Source: an uncultured Ignavibacteria bacterium (lineage in GTDB: Bacteria; Bacteroidota; Ignavibacteria; Tepidaquicellales; OLB5). From it: 64,000 nucleotides of DNA. Position numbers and translations under genes: made by a program. Positions within the stretch are counted from its first letter, which is position 1; every line of letters starts with the position of its first letter. Positions 23,852-33,570 of the stretch are shown piece by piece. The notes under the pieces were generated by a model, which saw only the letters and a list, made by a program, of their open reading frames with translations, had not been told where the DNA came from and did not search any database. Where the stretch lies: positions 124,001 through 188,000 of the forward strand of contig CALMYL010000020.1 of the NCBI GenBank assembly GCA_937873695.1. The letters run 5' to 3'.

Positions 23852-25359
23852 TGTCAACAACACCAATACAATTTAAGAAAAATTATCAGGAATTACTCGA
23901 CTTCATTTGCGCGGGCGTTCCTGTCTTTGGTGATAATGACCCCGTAATTCAGCGTGAAAGAATTGCAGCCTGCAAAACCGATAAAATACTTTTTGCAAAA
24001 ACTTACTTTCCGCATTACTGCGAAAATGAACCTGTTGAAATGCACTCCGAAATGTTCCGCATTTCCAGCCTCTCAGGTATCGGCGCGATTGTTTACGGCT
24101 TCCGCGGATGCGCCAAATCAACAATAATTTCTCTTATAGATGTAGTACATAAAATTGTTTACAACTCCAAACGTTTCATCGGCTTTATCTCTGCGTCAGA
24201 AGATAACGCTGCGGAATATACCATGCCCATCAGGGCTGAACTTGAAGCAAATGCCAGGCTGATAAATGACTTCGGCGAGCTCATGCAGGGAGCAAAGAAG
24301 AATCGCGATACTGATTTCATCACAAAAAACGGCGTGAGAGTTTTGGGGATAGGTCCAAAAATGTCACCCAAGGGCAGAAAGAATGTGCAGTACCGCTTCG
24401 ACCACTTCATCATTGAAGATATTGAAAGCCGTACTTCACCAAACAGCCCCCGCGTTGTAAAAAAGATCGTTAACTTCCTGCTGAAAGACGCATTCAAGGC
24501 AATGGTACCAATCAATTATAGCTTCATTTTCCTTGGTAACTATTTCAGTAAAAAATCAATACTGCATAAACTGCTGCATCACAACGATTGCAGGCATTTT
24601 ATAAAGGCAGGTTTTCCCGCATTGGTTGATGATGGCAAGGGTAATCTTGTTTCAGCATGGCCGGAAAGATTCCCGACAGATAAGCTGCTCCAGGATCTCG
24701 AACAGATGCCCGATACAGAGCGCGTAGAAATGCTGCAGAAACCCGAAGATGAAGACGCGTATTTCAATCCTGATTGGTTCAAACGTGTTGAGCCGTCAGA
24801 TGTTCCCGCTAACTTAAAGGTAGTTACATATTGCGATCCCGCAGTAGGCGAAACAAAAAAACAATGCTTTCAGGCTCTCGGCGCGGTCGGTCTCGAAGAG
24901 ACCAAAGATGAAACCGGCAAGCGCATTGACTACAAATATTACGTTCTATTTTCATCGCTTCGCCGTGAACCGAAATCCGCAATGGTAAAAAGGCATTTCG
25001 AAATATCAAAAGATTATGATTCAGCCTATGATTGCGTTGAAGCATTCGGCTACCAGGCTTCACTTAAAGATGACTACGAACAGGAAGAAGTACGGCAGGG
25101 TAAACGCATTAATTTGGTGATGGATAGAAATTACAGGTCAAAAGAAACAAGGATTGAAAGCCTGCAGTCACCCATATTGCGGGGCAAAATAGTGTTTGTA
25201 ATTCATAATGGCTTGAATGCGCTTATAGATCAATTCACCGATTACCCAGAGGGCTTCGTCGATGGTCCCGATATGATCGCCTGCGCAATCGATTTCATCA
25301 ACTTTAAGATTCTCAAAATTAAAAAGAAAGTTACATCTAGAATACTTGGTGCCGCATGA
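23851..25359 (+). CDS. Terminase large subunit (Mu gp28-like)
   Basis: 502 residues. ATPase Walker A GFRGCAKST (83-91) and Walker B-like FDHFIIEDIE (183-192). The nuclease domain begins near VVTYCDPAVGE (D329). It translocates DNA into the prohead and cuts it. Starts on the last base of the small-subunit gene and overlaps the portal gene by 4 bp. Confidence 0.85.
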   Translation: MSTTPIQFKKNYQELLDFICAGVPVFGDNDPVIQRERIAACKTDKILFAKTYFPHYCENEPVEMHSEMFRISSLSGIGAIVYGFRGCAKSTIISLIDVVHKIVYNSKRFIGFISASEDNAAEYTMPIRAELEANARLINDFGELMQGAKKNRDTDFITKNGVRVLGIGPKMSPKGRKNVQYRFDHFIIEDIESRTSPNSPRVVKKIVNFLLKDAFKAMVPINYSFIFLGNYFSKKSILHKLLHHNDCRHFIKAGFPALVDDGKGNLVSAWPERFPTDKLLQDLEQMPDTERVEMLQKPEDEDAYFNPDWFKRVEPSDVPANLKVVTYCDPAVGETKKQCFQALGAVGLEETKDETGKRIDYKYYVLFSSLRREPKSAMVKRHFEISKDYDSAYDCVEAFGYQASLKDDYEQEEVRQGKRINLVMDRNYRSKETRIESLQSPILRGKIVFVIHNGLNALIDQFTDYPEGFVDGPDMIACAIDFINFKILKIKKKVTSRILGAA

Positions 25360-26789
25360 GTACAAAAACTGTAAAGACAGATAAAAATAACATTCACATA
25401 CATCTGCATAGTGATGTTCCGGACTTTGCGAAAAACAAAGTATTTCATGTAAAGAAAGGAAAGGTAACTTCCAGCTACCAAACCTCAGTCTTTTATCCCG
25501 GTCAGATATTCAATTCAGATACTCCCGCAGCTTCCGCTGCGTCAAGAATGATAGCCAAAGCTTCCGCGCAGATCGAAAAAGATGAAAACAATTTTAGCCA
25601 GGGCATTACTCCGCCGGTGGATCCAAATGTATTAGCGGAACTTCGCACATACAACGCCTATCATGATAGATCTATTCGTATCAAAACTCAGGCTGTTGCC
25701 GGCATGGGCTATAATATCCTGCCTGTTGATGAGTCACTTGAAAACTATGATAACAGCCCAAACTACAAACGGCTCAAGGCTTTTACTGATATGCCAAACA
25801 ATCACGGCGAGGAATTTATTGATATTGTAAAAGCATATGCGGAAGATTACTACACCTTTTATTCTTCTTACCTTGAATTAGTCCCGAATCTTAAAGGTGA
25901 AATTGCCGAGATTTACAACATGCCAGCCTGTAATGTTCGCTTAAAAAAGCATTATAAGTCTGTGCGCTTTATTCAGAAAGAAGGAGCCAAAGAACAGCAG
26001 TTTGCTTTATTCAATCCCGATAGAAAAAAAAGGGATACTGAATTAAATGAAGTGTTGTGGCTTAAAGCTTATTATTCAAAATCAAAATATTACGCCGTAC
26101 CTGATTATTACAGCGCGGTTGGCGACATCATGCTTGACCGTTCATCTGTCGAATACAACATTAATCGCTTTAAAAATGGTATGATGATCGATTTTATGAT
26201 TATTGTTGAAGGCGGCGAAGTTGATTCGCAGGTGCTTACTGATATTAACAGCTTCCTTTCTAAGAATTATAAAGGCGTTTCCAACGCCGGCAAAGCTCTG
26301 TATCTTAATTCTGATTCACCCGAAGTGAAGATACACATTGAAAAAGTATCTGCCGATGTTAAAGATGCCAGCTTCCTCAAGCAGCGCGAATTCTCGCGCG
26401 ATGTTGTTATGGTCGCCCATGGGATGAATGCTAAAGTGTGGGGACTTGCCACTGCCGGGCAGCTTGGCTCAGGCGAGGGTGATATGATGTTCCGATTATT
26501 TGAGGAGCTTATTGGTAAACCCGATAGACAGATGTTCCAGAATAAGCTGAACAAGATCGTAAAATACGGCCTTGGCATTGATGATTTTTACATTGAGCTT
26601 AAGGAATTAACCGTTGAATCATGGAGAGATCTTCTTACTTCTCTGCGGCTTGCGCCATTCCTCACAGAAAATGAAAAACGTATTGCTGCAGGATATGAAG
26701 CAATTGATGATGCGGAAATTACACCTGAGCAAACGCTGAACAAAATGCATAATGAACTTTTGAAAATCAAAAAGCAGCTTGCGGAATAA
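25356..26789 (+). CDS. Portal protein
   Basis: 477 residues. VLAELRTYNAYHDRSIRIKT and VAGMGYNILPVDESL are typical of phage portal proteins (crown/wing entry), with VRFIQKEGAKEQQFALF and QREFSRDVVMVAHGMNAKVW later. Length fits. It forms the dodecameric ring through which DNA enters. Between terminase and F-like genes, as in Mu gp29. It is closer to PBSX-type portals than to DUF935. Confidence 0.82.
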   Translation: MSTKTVKTDKNNIHIHLHSDVPDFAKNKVFHVKKGKVTSSYQTSVFYPGQIFNSDTPAASAASRMIAKASAQIEKDENNFSQGITPPVDPNVLAELRTYNAYHDRSIRIKTQAVAGMGYNILPVDESLENYDNSPNYKRLKAFTDMPNNHGEEFIDIVKAYAEDYYTFYSSYLELVPNLKGEIAEIYNMPACNVRLKKHYKSVRFIQKEGAKEQQFALFNPDRKKRDTELNEVLWLKAYYSKSKYYAVPDYYSAVGDIMLDRSSVEYNINRFKNGMMIDFMIIVEGGEVDSQVLTDINSFLSKNYKGVSNAGKALYLNSDSPEVKIHIEKVSADVKDASFLKQREFSRDVVMVAHGMNAKVWGLATAGQLGSGEGDMMFRLFEELIGKPDRQMFQNKLNKIVKYGLGIDDFYIELKELTVESWRDLLTSLRLAPFLTENEKRIAAGYEAIDDAEITPEQTLNKMHNELLKIKKQLAE

Positions 26790-27718
26790 TGAGTATCTAT
26801 GCGCAAAATATCGCAGCTAAACAAGTTGACTCAATGCTATTGCTTGTCGAGGATATGCAGTCAGTTGTTTTGCTGAAAGATGATAAAGCTTATACAAAAT
26901 TATTAAATAAGCTTCGCGATGCTATTGCCACAGCATACAATGAACAGACCCGCAGCGCATTGAGGGAAGCAATTGAATACCTCGTAAATAAAGGTGCTGA
27001 TAAATTCATTTTGGCTGATGCATTAAAGATCGATGAAATACTTTCCGCTAAGCTTGGCAAGGATCTCGAAAAACTTGTTGCTGATGATGTTAATAAATTA
27101 ACATCTGATATATTAAAGCTTGGCAAAAGTGAGATACTTAAGCCTCTGAAAATGAAATTATCATTCAATGTCAATGATGTTGAAGCATCGAAGATACTAG
27201 CTGAGCAAAATTTATTTTGGGTTGGCGAGCATTACAGCAAGAACCTGAAAGCAAAGTTTGATGAAATTACATCAGGTTATTTTGATTCAGATAAAACGCT
27301 CCAGCAGATAGCCGATGATTTTGAAAAGAATTTTAAAAACCTCACTAACCAGGGTGAGCAGTACTTCTACGATCTTGCGGAGCATCAAACCAACACAGTC
27401 AGAGAGCTTGGCAAAGTAAATGGATTCGAGCAAGCCAATGTGCAGTATTATGAAATTCGCGCTATTATCGATGACCGCACCAGTGACATTTGCCGGCGCA
27501 TGAATGGAACCATCTTTCCGGTTGAACGTGCCATTGAATACAGGGATAACATTTTGAATCTCAATGATCCTGAAAAGATCAAAGAGGCTTCGCCCTGGCT
27601 ATCGCCGGAAGAAGTGCAGGCACTCCCTGCTGACGCAGCGGACCTGCCCCCGGGTCTATCGTTGCCTCCATACCATTTCCGCTGTAGAACTTTATGCGTT
27701 GCATACTTCAAAGAATGA
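26789..27718 (+). CDS. Mu F-like / SPP1 gp7-like minor head protein
   Basis: 309 residues. The C-terminal motif ends PPYHFRCRT, preceded by EIRAIIDDRTSDICRRMNGT: the defining part of the Mu F-like domain, with its Cys/His residues. It helps head assembly. It is the last recognised phage gene on the plus strand; the protease and capsid genes that normally follow are on the minus arm. Confidence 0.88.
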   Translation: MSIYAQNIAAKQVDSMLLLVEDMQSVVLLKDDKAYTKLLNKLRDAIATAYNEQTRSALREAIEYLVNKGADKFILADALKIDEILSAKLGKDLEKLVADDVNKLTSDILKLGKSEILKPLKMKLSFNVNDVEASKILAEQNLFWVGEHYSKNLKAKFDEITSGYFDSDKTLQQIADDFEKNFKNLTNQGEQYFYDLAEHQTNTVRELGKVNGFEQANVQYYEIRAIIDDRTSDICRRMNGTIFPVERAIEYRDNILNLNDPEKIKEASPWLSPEEVQALPADAADLPPGLSLPPYHFRCRTLCVAYFKE

Positions 27719-27906
27719 AAAGCAAAAGCTTACCCCGTTTTGGATATAGTGCCTGCGGCGCAAAAAGCAAAAATTTGTTCGGTGCTAAAATTTGTGGCGG
27801 TGGTATAATAAAAACAGTTAAAAAGTTAACAAATTACAGGTTACAGGTAAAAGATAAATGGTACAATTGTTAATAAATGTATACAAAATAATGTATTTAA
27901 GTAATA

Positions 27907-28531
27907 AAATAGGGGGTCGGTAAATATTTGCATCCGGCAAAAACGCAACTTATTTGGTTGAAAAAGAGAGCTCCGCTCAGTCCGCAAAAAATTATTGCAT
28001 TTTCTGTTATTCTATGGGCGGTATTGAGCGGCTTTGCTGCACTTTGCGTCTATAACTATAGTTTTCACTGCGTGGGTGCTCCTAATTGCACCCACTCCGT
28101 TCAGCATTCACAATATAGTGATGCTTCGGCAATATGCTCACTTGTGGGTGTTTTTGCATTCGCAAAAAGCACTGCGTTCGCATTCTCATTGCCTCAGCGC
28201 ACCATCCCAGCCACAAGCGCAGCCAAACCGAAAAGCGCAAAGGTTTCAGCTGGTTTCGCCAGCCTTGCTTTACCTCAACCGCTTCCACCTTTGCATACCG
28301 CCTTCCATCGTGACAATTTGTCAAATATACCCAAAATAATCCCTGTAAATTCCACCCTGCGAAATTTAATCAAAAATGCAATATTGCAAAAATTTGTGTC
28401 AATCGGCGGGTCAATTTTTGCAGGCAATTGTAAAAATTGCAATTTTTTGTGTCCTTAAGCGTTCGCTATGTTATTGAAATATAAATAAGTTGCGTTTTTG
28501 CCGGATGCAAATATTTACCGACCCCCTATTT
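27907..28531. mobile_element. 625-bp element with 49-bp perfect terminal inverted repeats
   Basis: The ends 27907-27955 and 28483-28531 are perfect inverted copies (outer end AAATAGGGGGTCGGTAAATA). The interior has a strong hairpin GTGGGTGC/GCACCCAC (28072-28095) and T-rich or A-rich stretches. Open frames exist on both strands (27928-28458 plus; 28082-28324 minus), but neither resembles a known transposase, so it is non-autonomous or an RNA-bearing element. No clear target duplication seen. It sits between the last phage gene and the first host gene. Nothing else is recognised in 27719-27906. Confidence 0.75.
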
Positions 28532-28548
28532 ATACATCCTGAATTAAC

Positions 28549-28607
28549 TTGACAAATCAAGTTTGTTGTATTATTTTGGAAACTAATAGAACGAAAATCG
28601 TTTCCAA
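28549..28607 (+). promoter_or_regulatory. Promoter and operators of the TetR-exporter operon
   Basis: TTGACA (28549-28554), 17 bases, TATTTT (28572-28577). Two inverted repeats overlap it: AACTTGA/TCAAGTT (28547-28564) and TTGGAAAC/GTTTCCAA (28576-28607, arms 16 bp apart), fitting autoregulation by the TetR protein. Confidence 0.55.
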
Positions 28608-29266
28608 TGTACTCGCTAAAAAATGAAATGATAACAGAAGAACTGATAAAACCGAAACTTAATCCGATACCCGAAGATAAGCTTAAAGTACTGAACTACG
28701 CCCAGGATAGATTTTTTAAAGAAGGATTCTACAAGATAACAATGGATGAAATATCCAAAGAGCTTGGAATGAGCAAAAGCACATTATACAAATTTTTCCC
28801 GTCAAAGCTTGAAATGCTTGATGAAGCCATATTTCTGCTTGTATCAACTGTAAAAAACAGGGTACAAAGTTCAATAGCCTCTGATGAGAACGCAGTTGAA
28901 AAATTTGTGATGGTTATCAGGGTGCTTACAGCTACTATAACCAGGTTTTCGGATAAGTTCATGAGTGATCTTCAGCACCACGCCCCGCAGATATGGGTGA
29001 GGGTTGATGAAACCAGGAAAAAGCTGCTGTATGAAAATATCTCTAAGATCATAATCCAGGGGCAAAAAGAAGAGCTCATAAAAAAATATCCACCTGAATT
29101 GATAATAACACTTATTACAGGGGCAATTCGCGGCGTAGTAAATCCGCAATTCCTGATAGCAACCCGCTTCAGCTACAACGATGCTGTTCATTATGCATTC
29201 AAAATTCTGCTAAGCGGAATTCTAACAGTAAAAGGACAGGTAATTTTTAATAAAATAAAATTATGA
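28607..29266 (+). CDS. TetR-family regulator of the exporter operon
   Basis: 219 residues (an inner ATG at 28628 is also plausible, as the first start overlaps an operator). N-terminal HTH: ITMDEISKELGMSKSTLYKF, about residues 43-62. The C-terminal ligand domain is helical. It resembles CecR/YbiH, which controls ybhGFSR in E. coli. Overlaps the HlyD gene by 4 bp. Probably a repressor released by a toxic compound. Confidence 0.82.
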   Translation: MYSLKNEMITEELIKPKLNPIPEDKLKVLNYAQDRFFKEGFYKITMDEISKELGMSKSTLYKFFPSKLEMLDEAIFLLVSTVKNRVQSSIASDENAVEKFVMVIRVLTATITRFSDKFMSDLQHHAPQIWVRVDETRKKLLYENISKIIIQGQKEELIKKYPPELIITLITGAIRGVVNPQFLIATRFSYNDAVHYAFKILLSGILTVKGQVIFNKIKL

Positions 29267-30246
29267 AAAGGAAATTAAGAATAATTTCAATTGTTTTGGC
29301 CGCTTTTGTTCTCACATTATATATTTCAGGCTGCGGCAACGGGAAGGACACCAATTCAATAAGCGCTTCGGGCACGATCGAGTCAGTTAACGTTACCATA
29401 AGCAGCAAAACATCCGGAACAATAAACAAAATTAACTTCAAAGAAGGAGACCGTGTTAAAAAAGGCGACCTTCTGATTGAAATAAGCCATGACTTGCTTG
29501 ATATTCAGCTTAGACAATCAGAAGCGGGAGTTGACCTTGCGAACGCACAGCTAAAGCTGCTGCGCTCAGGCGCCAGACGCGAAGACATAAAGCAATCCGA
29601 AGATCTGGTTAAACAGGCAAAAATTAATATGGAGCTTGCATTGCAGGATAAAGAACGCGCTGAAGAGCTCTACAGGCAGGATGCAACGACAAAAAAACTG
29701 TATGACGATGCAATAGGCAGGTATGATCTAACAGTAACGCAGTATAATTCCACAAAAGAAAATCTCGCAAAGGTAAAAACAATAATCAGACCCGAAGAAA
29801 TTGAACAGGCGCAGGCAAATCTCAAAAAAGCAGTATCAATGGTTGACCTGCTGAAGCAGAATATTGAAGACTGTAAAGTATATGCACCTTCAGACGGATT
29901 CGTTTCAAAAAAATTCATTGAAGAAGGCGAAAATGCAGTTATGGGCGGCTCCTTACTCAGATTAAGCAATCTTGAAACAGTGAACCTGGTTATATATATA
30001 CCTGAAACTGAACTTGCCAAGGTAAAACTCGGGCAGGAAGCTGATATAACAATTGATGCATTTAAAGATAAGAATTATAAAGGTAAAATAATTTTTATTT
30101 CACCTGAAGCGGAGTTTACACCCAAGAATATACAGACTCCAGACGAACGTACGAAGCTTGTATTTGCCATAAAAATTGAAATACCGAATCCGCAATTTGA
30201 GTTAAAGCCGGGTCTGCCGGCGGATGCAAAGATCAATTTTCAATGA
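29263..30246 (+). CDS. HlyD/membrane-fusion lipoprotein of an ABC exporter (YbhG-like)
   Basis: 327 residues. Signal peptide with lipobox LYISGC. Biotinyl-lipoyl-like halves (SGTIESVNVTISSKTSGTIN, IEDCKVYAPSDGFVSKKF) flank a coiled-coil hairpin (about 85-190). The C-terminal barrel has VYIPETELAKVKLGQEADI-type residues. It links the inner-membrane pump to the outer membrane. Matches YbhG in place and layout. Confidence 0.85.
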   Translation: MKRKLRIISIVLAAFVLTLYISGCGNGKDTNSISASGTIESVNVTISSKTSGTINKINFKEGDRVKKGDLLIEISHDLLDIQLRQSEAGVDLANAQLKLLRSGARREDIKQSEDLVKQAKINMELALQDKERAEELYRQDATTKKLYDDAIGRYDLTVTQYNSTKENLAKVKTIIRPEEIEQAQANLKKAVSMVDLLKQNIEDCKVYAPSDGFVSKKFIEEGENAVMGGSLLRLSNLETVNLVIYIPETELAKVKLGQEADITIDAFKDKNYKGKIIFISPEAEFTPKNIQTPDERTKLVFAIKIEIPNPQFELKPGLPADAKINFQ

Positions 30247-30274
30247 TCAATCAGCAATGAGTAATAATACACAC

Positions 30275-30335
30275 CCTCCCGCATGGCGGGACAAGCTATC
30301 ACCGCTTTCAGCGGTGCCACCCCTCTTGAGAGGGG
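30275..30335. repeat. Short palindromes before the first ABC gene
   Basis: CCCGC/GCGGG, ACCGCT/AGCGGT and CCCCTCT/AGAGGGG in series. The last ends at GAGGGGAA, which may also serve the ribosome site of the 30346 start. Confidence 0.5.
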
Positions 30336-30345
30336 AATTAAAAAA

Positions 30346-31257
30346 ATGACAGAACAGGCTATTGAAATTAAGGGATTGACCAGGGCATTTGATACGCTGA
30401 TTGCCGTAAATGATATTTCCTTCAATGTGGGAAAGAAAGAAGTCTTTGGTATAGTTGGACCCGATGGCGCCGGTAAAACCACACTTATCAGAATGCTCTG
30501 CGGCCTTATAAAACCTGATAGCGGTAACGCAAACCTGCTGGGCTTTGACCTGCTTAAACAAACAGGAAAGATCAAAGATGAGATCGGTTACTTATCGCAG
30601 AAATTCAGCCTATACGCTGACCTGACAATTGATGAGAATATTGAGTTCTTTGCTGAACTGCATGGAGTGAAGAATTTTAAGGAAAGAAGAAACGAACTTC
30701 TGGAATTCACACGCTTAACCAAATTCCGTAAATTCCTTGCGGGAAAACTTTCGGGGGGAATGAAACAGAAACTGGCGCTTGCCTGCACACTTATTCACAA
30801 ACCCAAAATCATTTTTCTTGATGAGCCTACAACTGGCGTTGACCCGGTTTCCCGGCGCGATTTCTGGAAGATACTTTCTGAGCTGCATAATGACGGTGTT
30901 ACAATAGTAATATCAACGCCATACATGGATGAAGCAGAGCGATTTAATACCATTGCTATGATGAATAATGGTAAATTGCTGATGAATGACTCACCTGCTG
31001 CCATAAAAGCCGGTATGAATAAGGTCATTTTAGAAATTGTTACTCCGGCCTTAAGAAAAACATATAAACTGATCGCAGATAAGACTGATTTTGAATCACA
31101 ATTGTTTGGCGATAGAATTGATATAGCCATAAATAATACAGGCGATGTACCGGTAATTGAAAAATTACTGGCGGAAAATAATGTTGAATTAAAAGATAAG
31201 AGGATTAAGCCGGTTTCACTTGAAAATGTATTTATACATGTTTTGAAAGAACAATAA
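30346..31257 (+). CDS. ABC exporter ATPase 1 (YbhF N-terminal-half-like)
   Basis: 303 residues from ATG 30346 (MTEQAIEIKG); the open frame starts 63 bp earlier within palindromic DNA. Walker A GPDGAGKTT with Asp, as in the first half of YbhF; Q-loop; LSGGMKQKLALA signature; IIFLDEPTTGVDP Walker B. Pairs with the second ATPase at 31312-32277. Confidence 0.88.
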   Translation: MTEQAIEIKGLTRAFDTLIAVNDISFNVGKKEVFGIVGPDGAGKTTLIRMLCGLIKPDSGNANLLGFDLLKQTGKIKDEIGYLSQKFSLYADLTIDENIEFFAELHGVKNFKERRNELLEFTRLTKFRKFLAGKLSGGMKQKLALACTLIHKPKIIFLDEPTTGVDPVSRRDFWKILSELHNDGVTIVISTPYMDEAERFNTIAMMNNGKLLMNDSPAAIKAGMNKVILEIVTPALRKTYKLIADKTDFESQLFGDRIDIAINNTGDVPVIEKLLAENNVELKDKRIKPVSLENVFIHVLKEQ

Positions 31258-31311
31258 TCGAAACAGAATACATTACCAAACAAGAGTCTGGAAATAAGAT
31301 AAATAGAAAGA

Positions 31312-32277
31312 ATGGATCCTTCGTTGCACTCAGGATTAAAGAATTCGATAGAAGTTAAAGATCTGACGAAAAAGTACGGCAAGTTCACTTCGGTTGACAG
31401 CATTTCATTTGAAGTTGAACAGGGTGAAGTATTTGGATTCTTAGGCGCCAATGGCGCTGGGAAATCCACGACCATAAAAATGCTGTGCGCGATTCTGGAG
31501 CCGACAAGCGGCGATGCGATGGTCGCAGGATACAGCATAGAAAAAGAACCTGATATGGTAAAACGCAATATCGGGTATATGTCTCAAAAATTTTCATTGT
31601 ATACCGATCTTACCGTGGAAGAAAACATCAATTTCTTCGCAAGTGTGTACGGACTAAAAGGAACTGCACTGGATGACAGGAAAAAATGGGTTTTGAATAC
31701 TGCGGGGCTTACTGACCGGAAGGACTCTTTAACGGGAACGCTTTCAACAGGCTTTAAGCAAAGGCTTGCCTTAGGCTGCGCCGTGATACATGAGCCAAAA
31801 ATTGTATTTCTGGATGAACCGACGGGCGGAGTTGACCCGATATCGCGAAAAAATTTCTGGGACCTGATAAATGATCTCTCAACTAACGGTACAACTGTTT
31901 TTGTTACAACACATTATCTGGATGAAGCGGAATTCTGCAACAGGATAATGATGATAGACGCCGGAAAAATAATCGCAGGCGGCTCGCCGGGCGAGCTTAA
32001 GACAAAGTATCTTTCGAATCCCATTTTTGAAGCTGAAACCGGCAATGCTGATGCCGCAATAAAAATACTGGATAATATCCCCTGGATAAAAAGCAGCGCA
32101 TACTTTGGGGAGTACATACATATAACATTGAATAAAGATGAGCTGAATAATGCAGATACGCGGAAAAATGAGATTATAGAAATACTTGGCAAAAATAATA
32201 TTGGGGTTAACAGAATTGAAAGAATCGCTCCCTCACTTGAGGATGTGTTTGTTAATTTACTAGAGAAGGATAAATAG
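31312..32277 (+). CDS. ABC exporter ATPase 2 (YbhF C-terminal-half-like)
   Basis: 321 residues. Walker A GANGAGKST, Walker B IVFLDEPTGGVDP, H-loop VTTHYLDEAE. The signature is LSTGFKQRLALG, with Thr-Gly for the usual Gly-Gly, so the two ATP sites may not be equal. With ATPase 1 it equals a YbhF protein split into two genes 54 bp apart. Confidence 0.87.
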   Translation: MDPSLHSGLKNSIEVKDLTKKYGKFTSVDSISFEVEQGEVFGFLGANGAGKSTTIKMLCAILEPTSGDAMVAGYSIEKEPDMVKRNIGYMSQKFSLYTDLTVEENINFFASVYGLKGTALDDRKKWVLNTAGLTDRKDSLTGTLSTGFKQRLALGCAVIHEPKIVFLDEPTGGVDPISRKNFWDLINDLSTNGTTVFVTTHYLDEAEFCNRIMMIDAGKIIAGGSPGELKTKYLSNPIFEAETGNADAAIKILDNIPWIKSSAYFGEYIHITLNKDELNNADTRKNEIIEILGKNNIGVNRIERIAPSLEDVFVNLLEKDK

Positions 32278-32338
32278 ATTACAGATTACAGATTACAGAT
32301 TGCAGATTACAGATTACAGATTACAGATTGCAGATTGA
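32278..32338. repeat. Tandem AGATTAC/AGATTGC repeat
   Basis: About eight 7-bp units between the ATPase and permease genes. The reverse complement of the same unit appears at 37843-37880. Confidence 0.8.
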
Positions 32339-32439
32339 AAATTTTTTCTCTAAAAATAGTAAATATTGTCTGTACAAAAAAACGGAAAATATGCTATTAG
32401 TATTAATTGCTAATTGTTAATTGATCATTGTTAATTGAA

Positions 32440-33567
32440 ATGTTAAACAGGATATACGCACTGGTAAAAAAGGAATTCAGGCAGATAAGGCGTGATGCGC
32501 GAACGCTTTCACTGATATTTATTTTCCCTGTATTTCTGCTTATGCTATTTGGGTATGCCCTTTCACTGGACGTGAAGAACGTGAAGATCGCGGTATTGAA
32601 CAATGATAACTCACCTGAGACCCGTGATTTTATCGCAATGCTTGAAAGTTCGAGTTATTTTAATGTAACAGGTTACCTGCGCTCTGAAAGTGAAATAAAC
32701 GGTATGCTTGATGAGAAACTTGTTCAGTGTGTAGTGGTCTTCCCTGCCGGCTTTACCGAAGATATGCGCTCTGGCAGAAATGTTCAGCTGCAGTTCCTTG
32801 TTGATGGTGTAGATGGCAATACAGCTACTGTGATAATGAATTATGTGACTTCAGCAACACGTTTTTATAATAATAAAATTACACAGGAGTTTCTTGCCCG
32901 TACAGGAGTTAAATCGTTTGTACCCATTGATCCGCAGCCGCTTTTCTGGTATAACCCTGATCTGAACACAACAAAATTCCTTATACCCGGATTATTTTGT
33001 ATGATACTCATAACAACAGCCGTAATATTAACAACCCTTTCAATTGTACGCGAAAAAGAGCTTGGCTCAATGGAGCAGCTCAGGGTATCACCTTTAGGTT
33101 CCTTTGAGTTGATCATCGGCAAGACTATTCCGTATACAATTGTTGCACTGTTTGTCGCGGCTTTTACATTATTTATAAGCAATATCGCATTCGGTCTGGA
33201 AATAAAGGGCAGCTACCTGACACTATTCTGGACAACAATAATTTTTTTGATAGGAACACTAAGCCTGGGAATATTTATTTCAACAGTATCTGACTCACAG
33301 CAGGTAGCATTTCAGATCGCTTCTATTGCAACAATGCTTCCAACTTTTATACTATCGGGATTTATTTTCCCGATTGAAAGTATGCCCTGGCCAATACAGA
33401 TATTGACAAATATTACTCCCGCAAAATTTTACATCATTATACTTCGTGCTATAATCCTGAAGGGAGCGGGTATAGCGGCATTCTGGCCGCAGATATTAAG
33501 CCTTCTGGCTTTCACAGCATTTTTCATTGGTATATCAACAATCAGGATGAGGAAGTCGAACGGGTAA
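32440..33567 (+). CDS. ABC-2 type permease 1 (YbhS-like)
   Basis: 375 residues from ATG 32440 (a TTG lies four codons earlier). N-terminal membrane helix (LSLIFIFPVFLLMLFGYAL), a large periplasmic domain, then five C-terminal helices with IVREKELGSMEQLRVSPL. Typical ABC-2 exporter subunit; paralog of the next gene. Confidence 0.85.
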   Translation: MLNRIYALVKKEFRQIRRDARTLSLIFIFPVFLLMLFGYALSLDVKNVKIAVLNNDNSPETRDFIAMLESSSYFNVTGYLRSESEINGMLDEKLVQCVVVFPAGFTEDMRSGRNVQLQFLVDGVDGNTATVIMNYVTSATRFYNNKITQEFLARTGVKSFVPIDPQPLFWYNPDLNTTKFLIPGLFCMILITTAVILTTLSIVREKELGSMEQLRVSPLGSFELIIGKTIPYTIVALFVAAFTLFISNIAFGLEIKGSYLTLFWTTIIFLIGTLSLGIFISTVSDSQQVAFQIASIATMLPTFILSGFIFPIESMPWPIQILTNITPAKFYIIILRAIILKGAGIAAFWPQILSLLAFTAFFIGISTIRMRKSNG

Positions 33568-33570
33568 TTC

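Noticed and set aside
28082-28324. Minus-strand open frame of 80 codons in the same element
   Set aside because: Also without a recognised family. Two overlapping antisense frames suggest structured non-coding DNA.
27928-28458. Open frame of 176 codons inside the inverted-repeat element
   Set aside because: No recognisable domain, odd composition, and it starts within the terminal repeat. Kept only as part of the element.
27907-28531. The 49-bp inverted repeats as the two prophage ends
   Set aside because: Both lie to the right of all phage genes, so they bound a separate short element, not the prophage.
32278-32338. CRISPR-like array
   Set aside because: Seven-base tandem units without spacers: a simple repeat.
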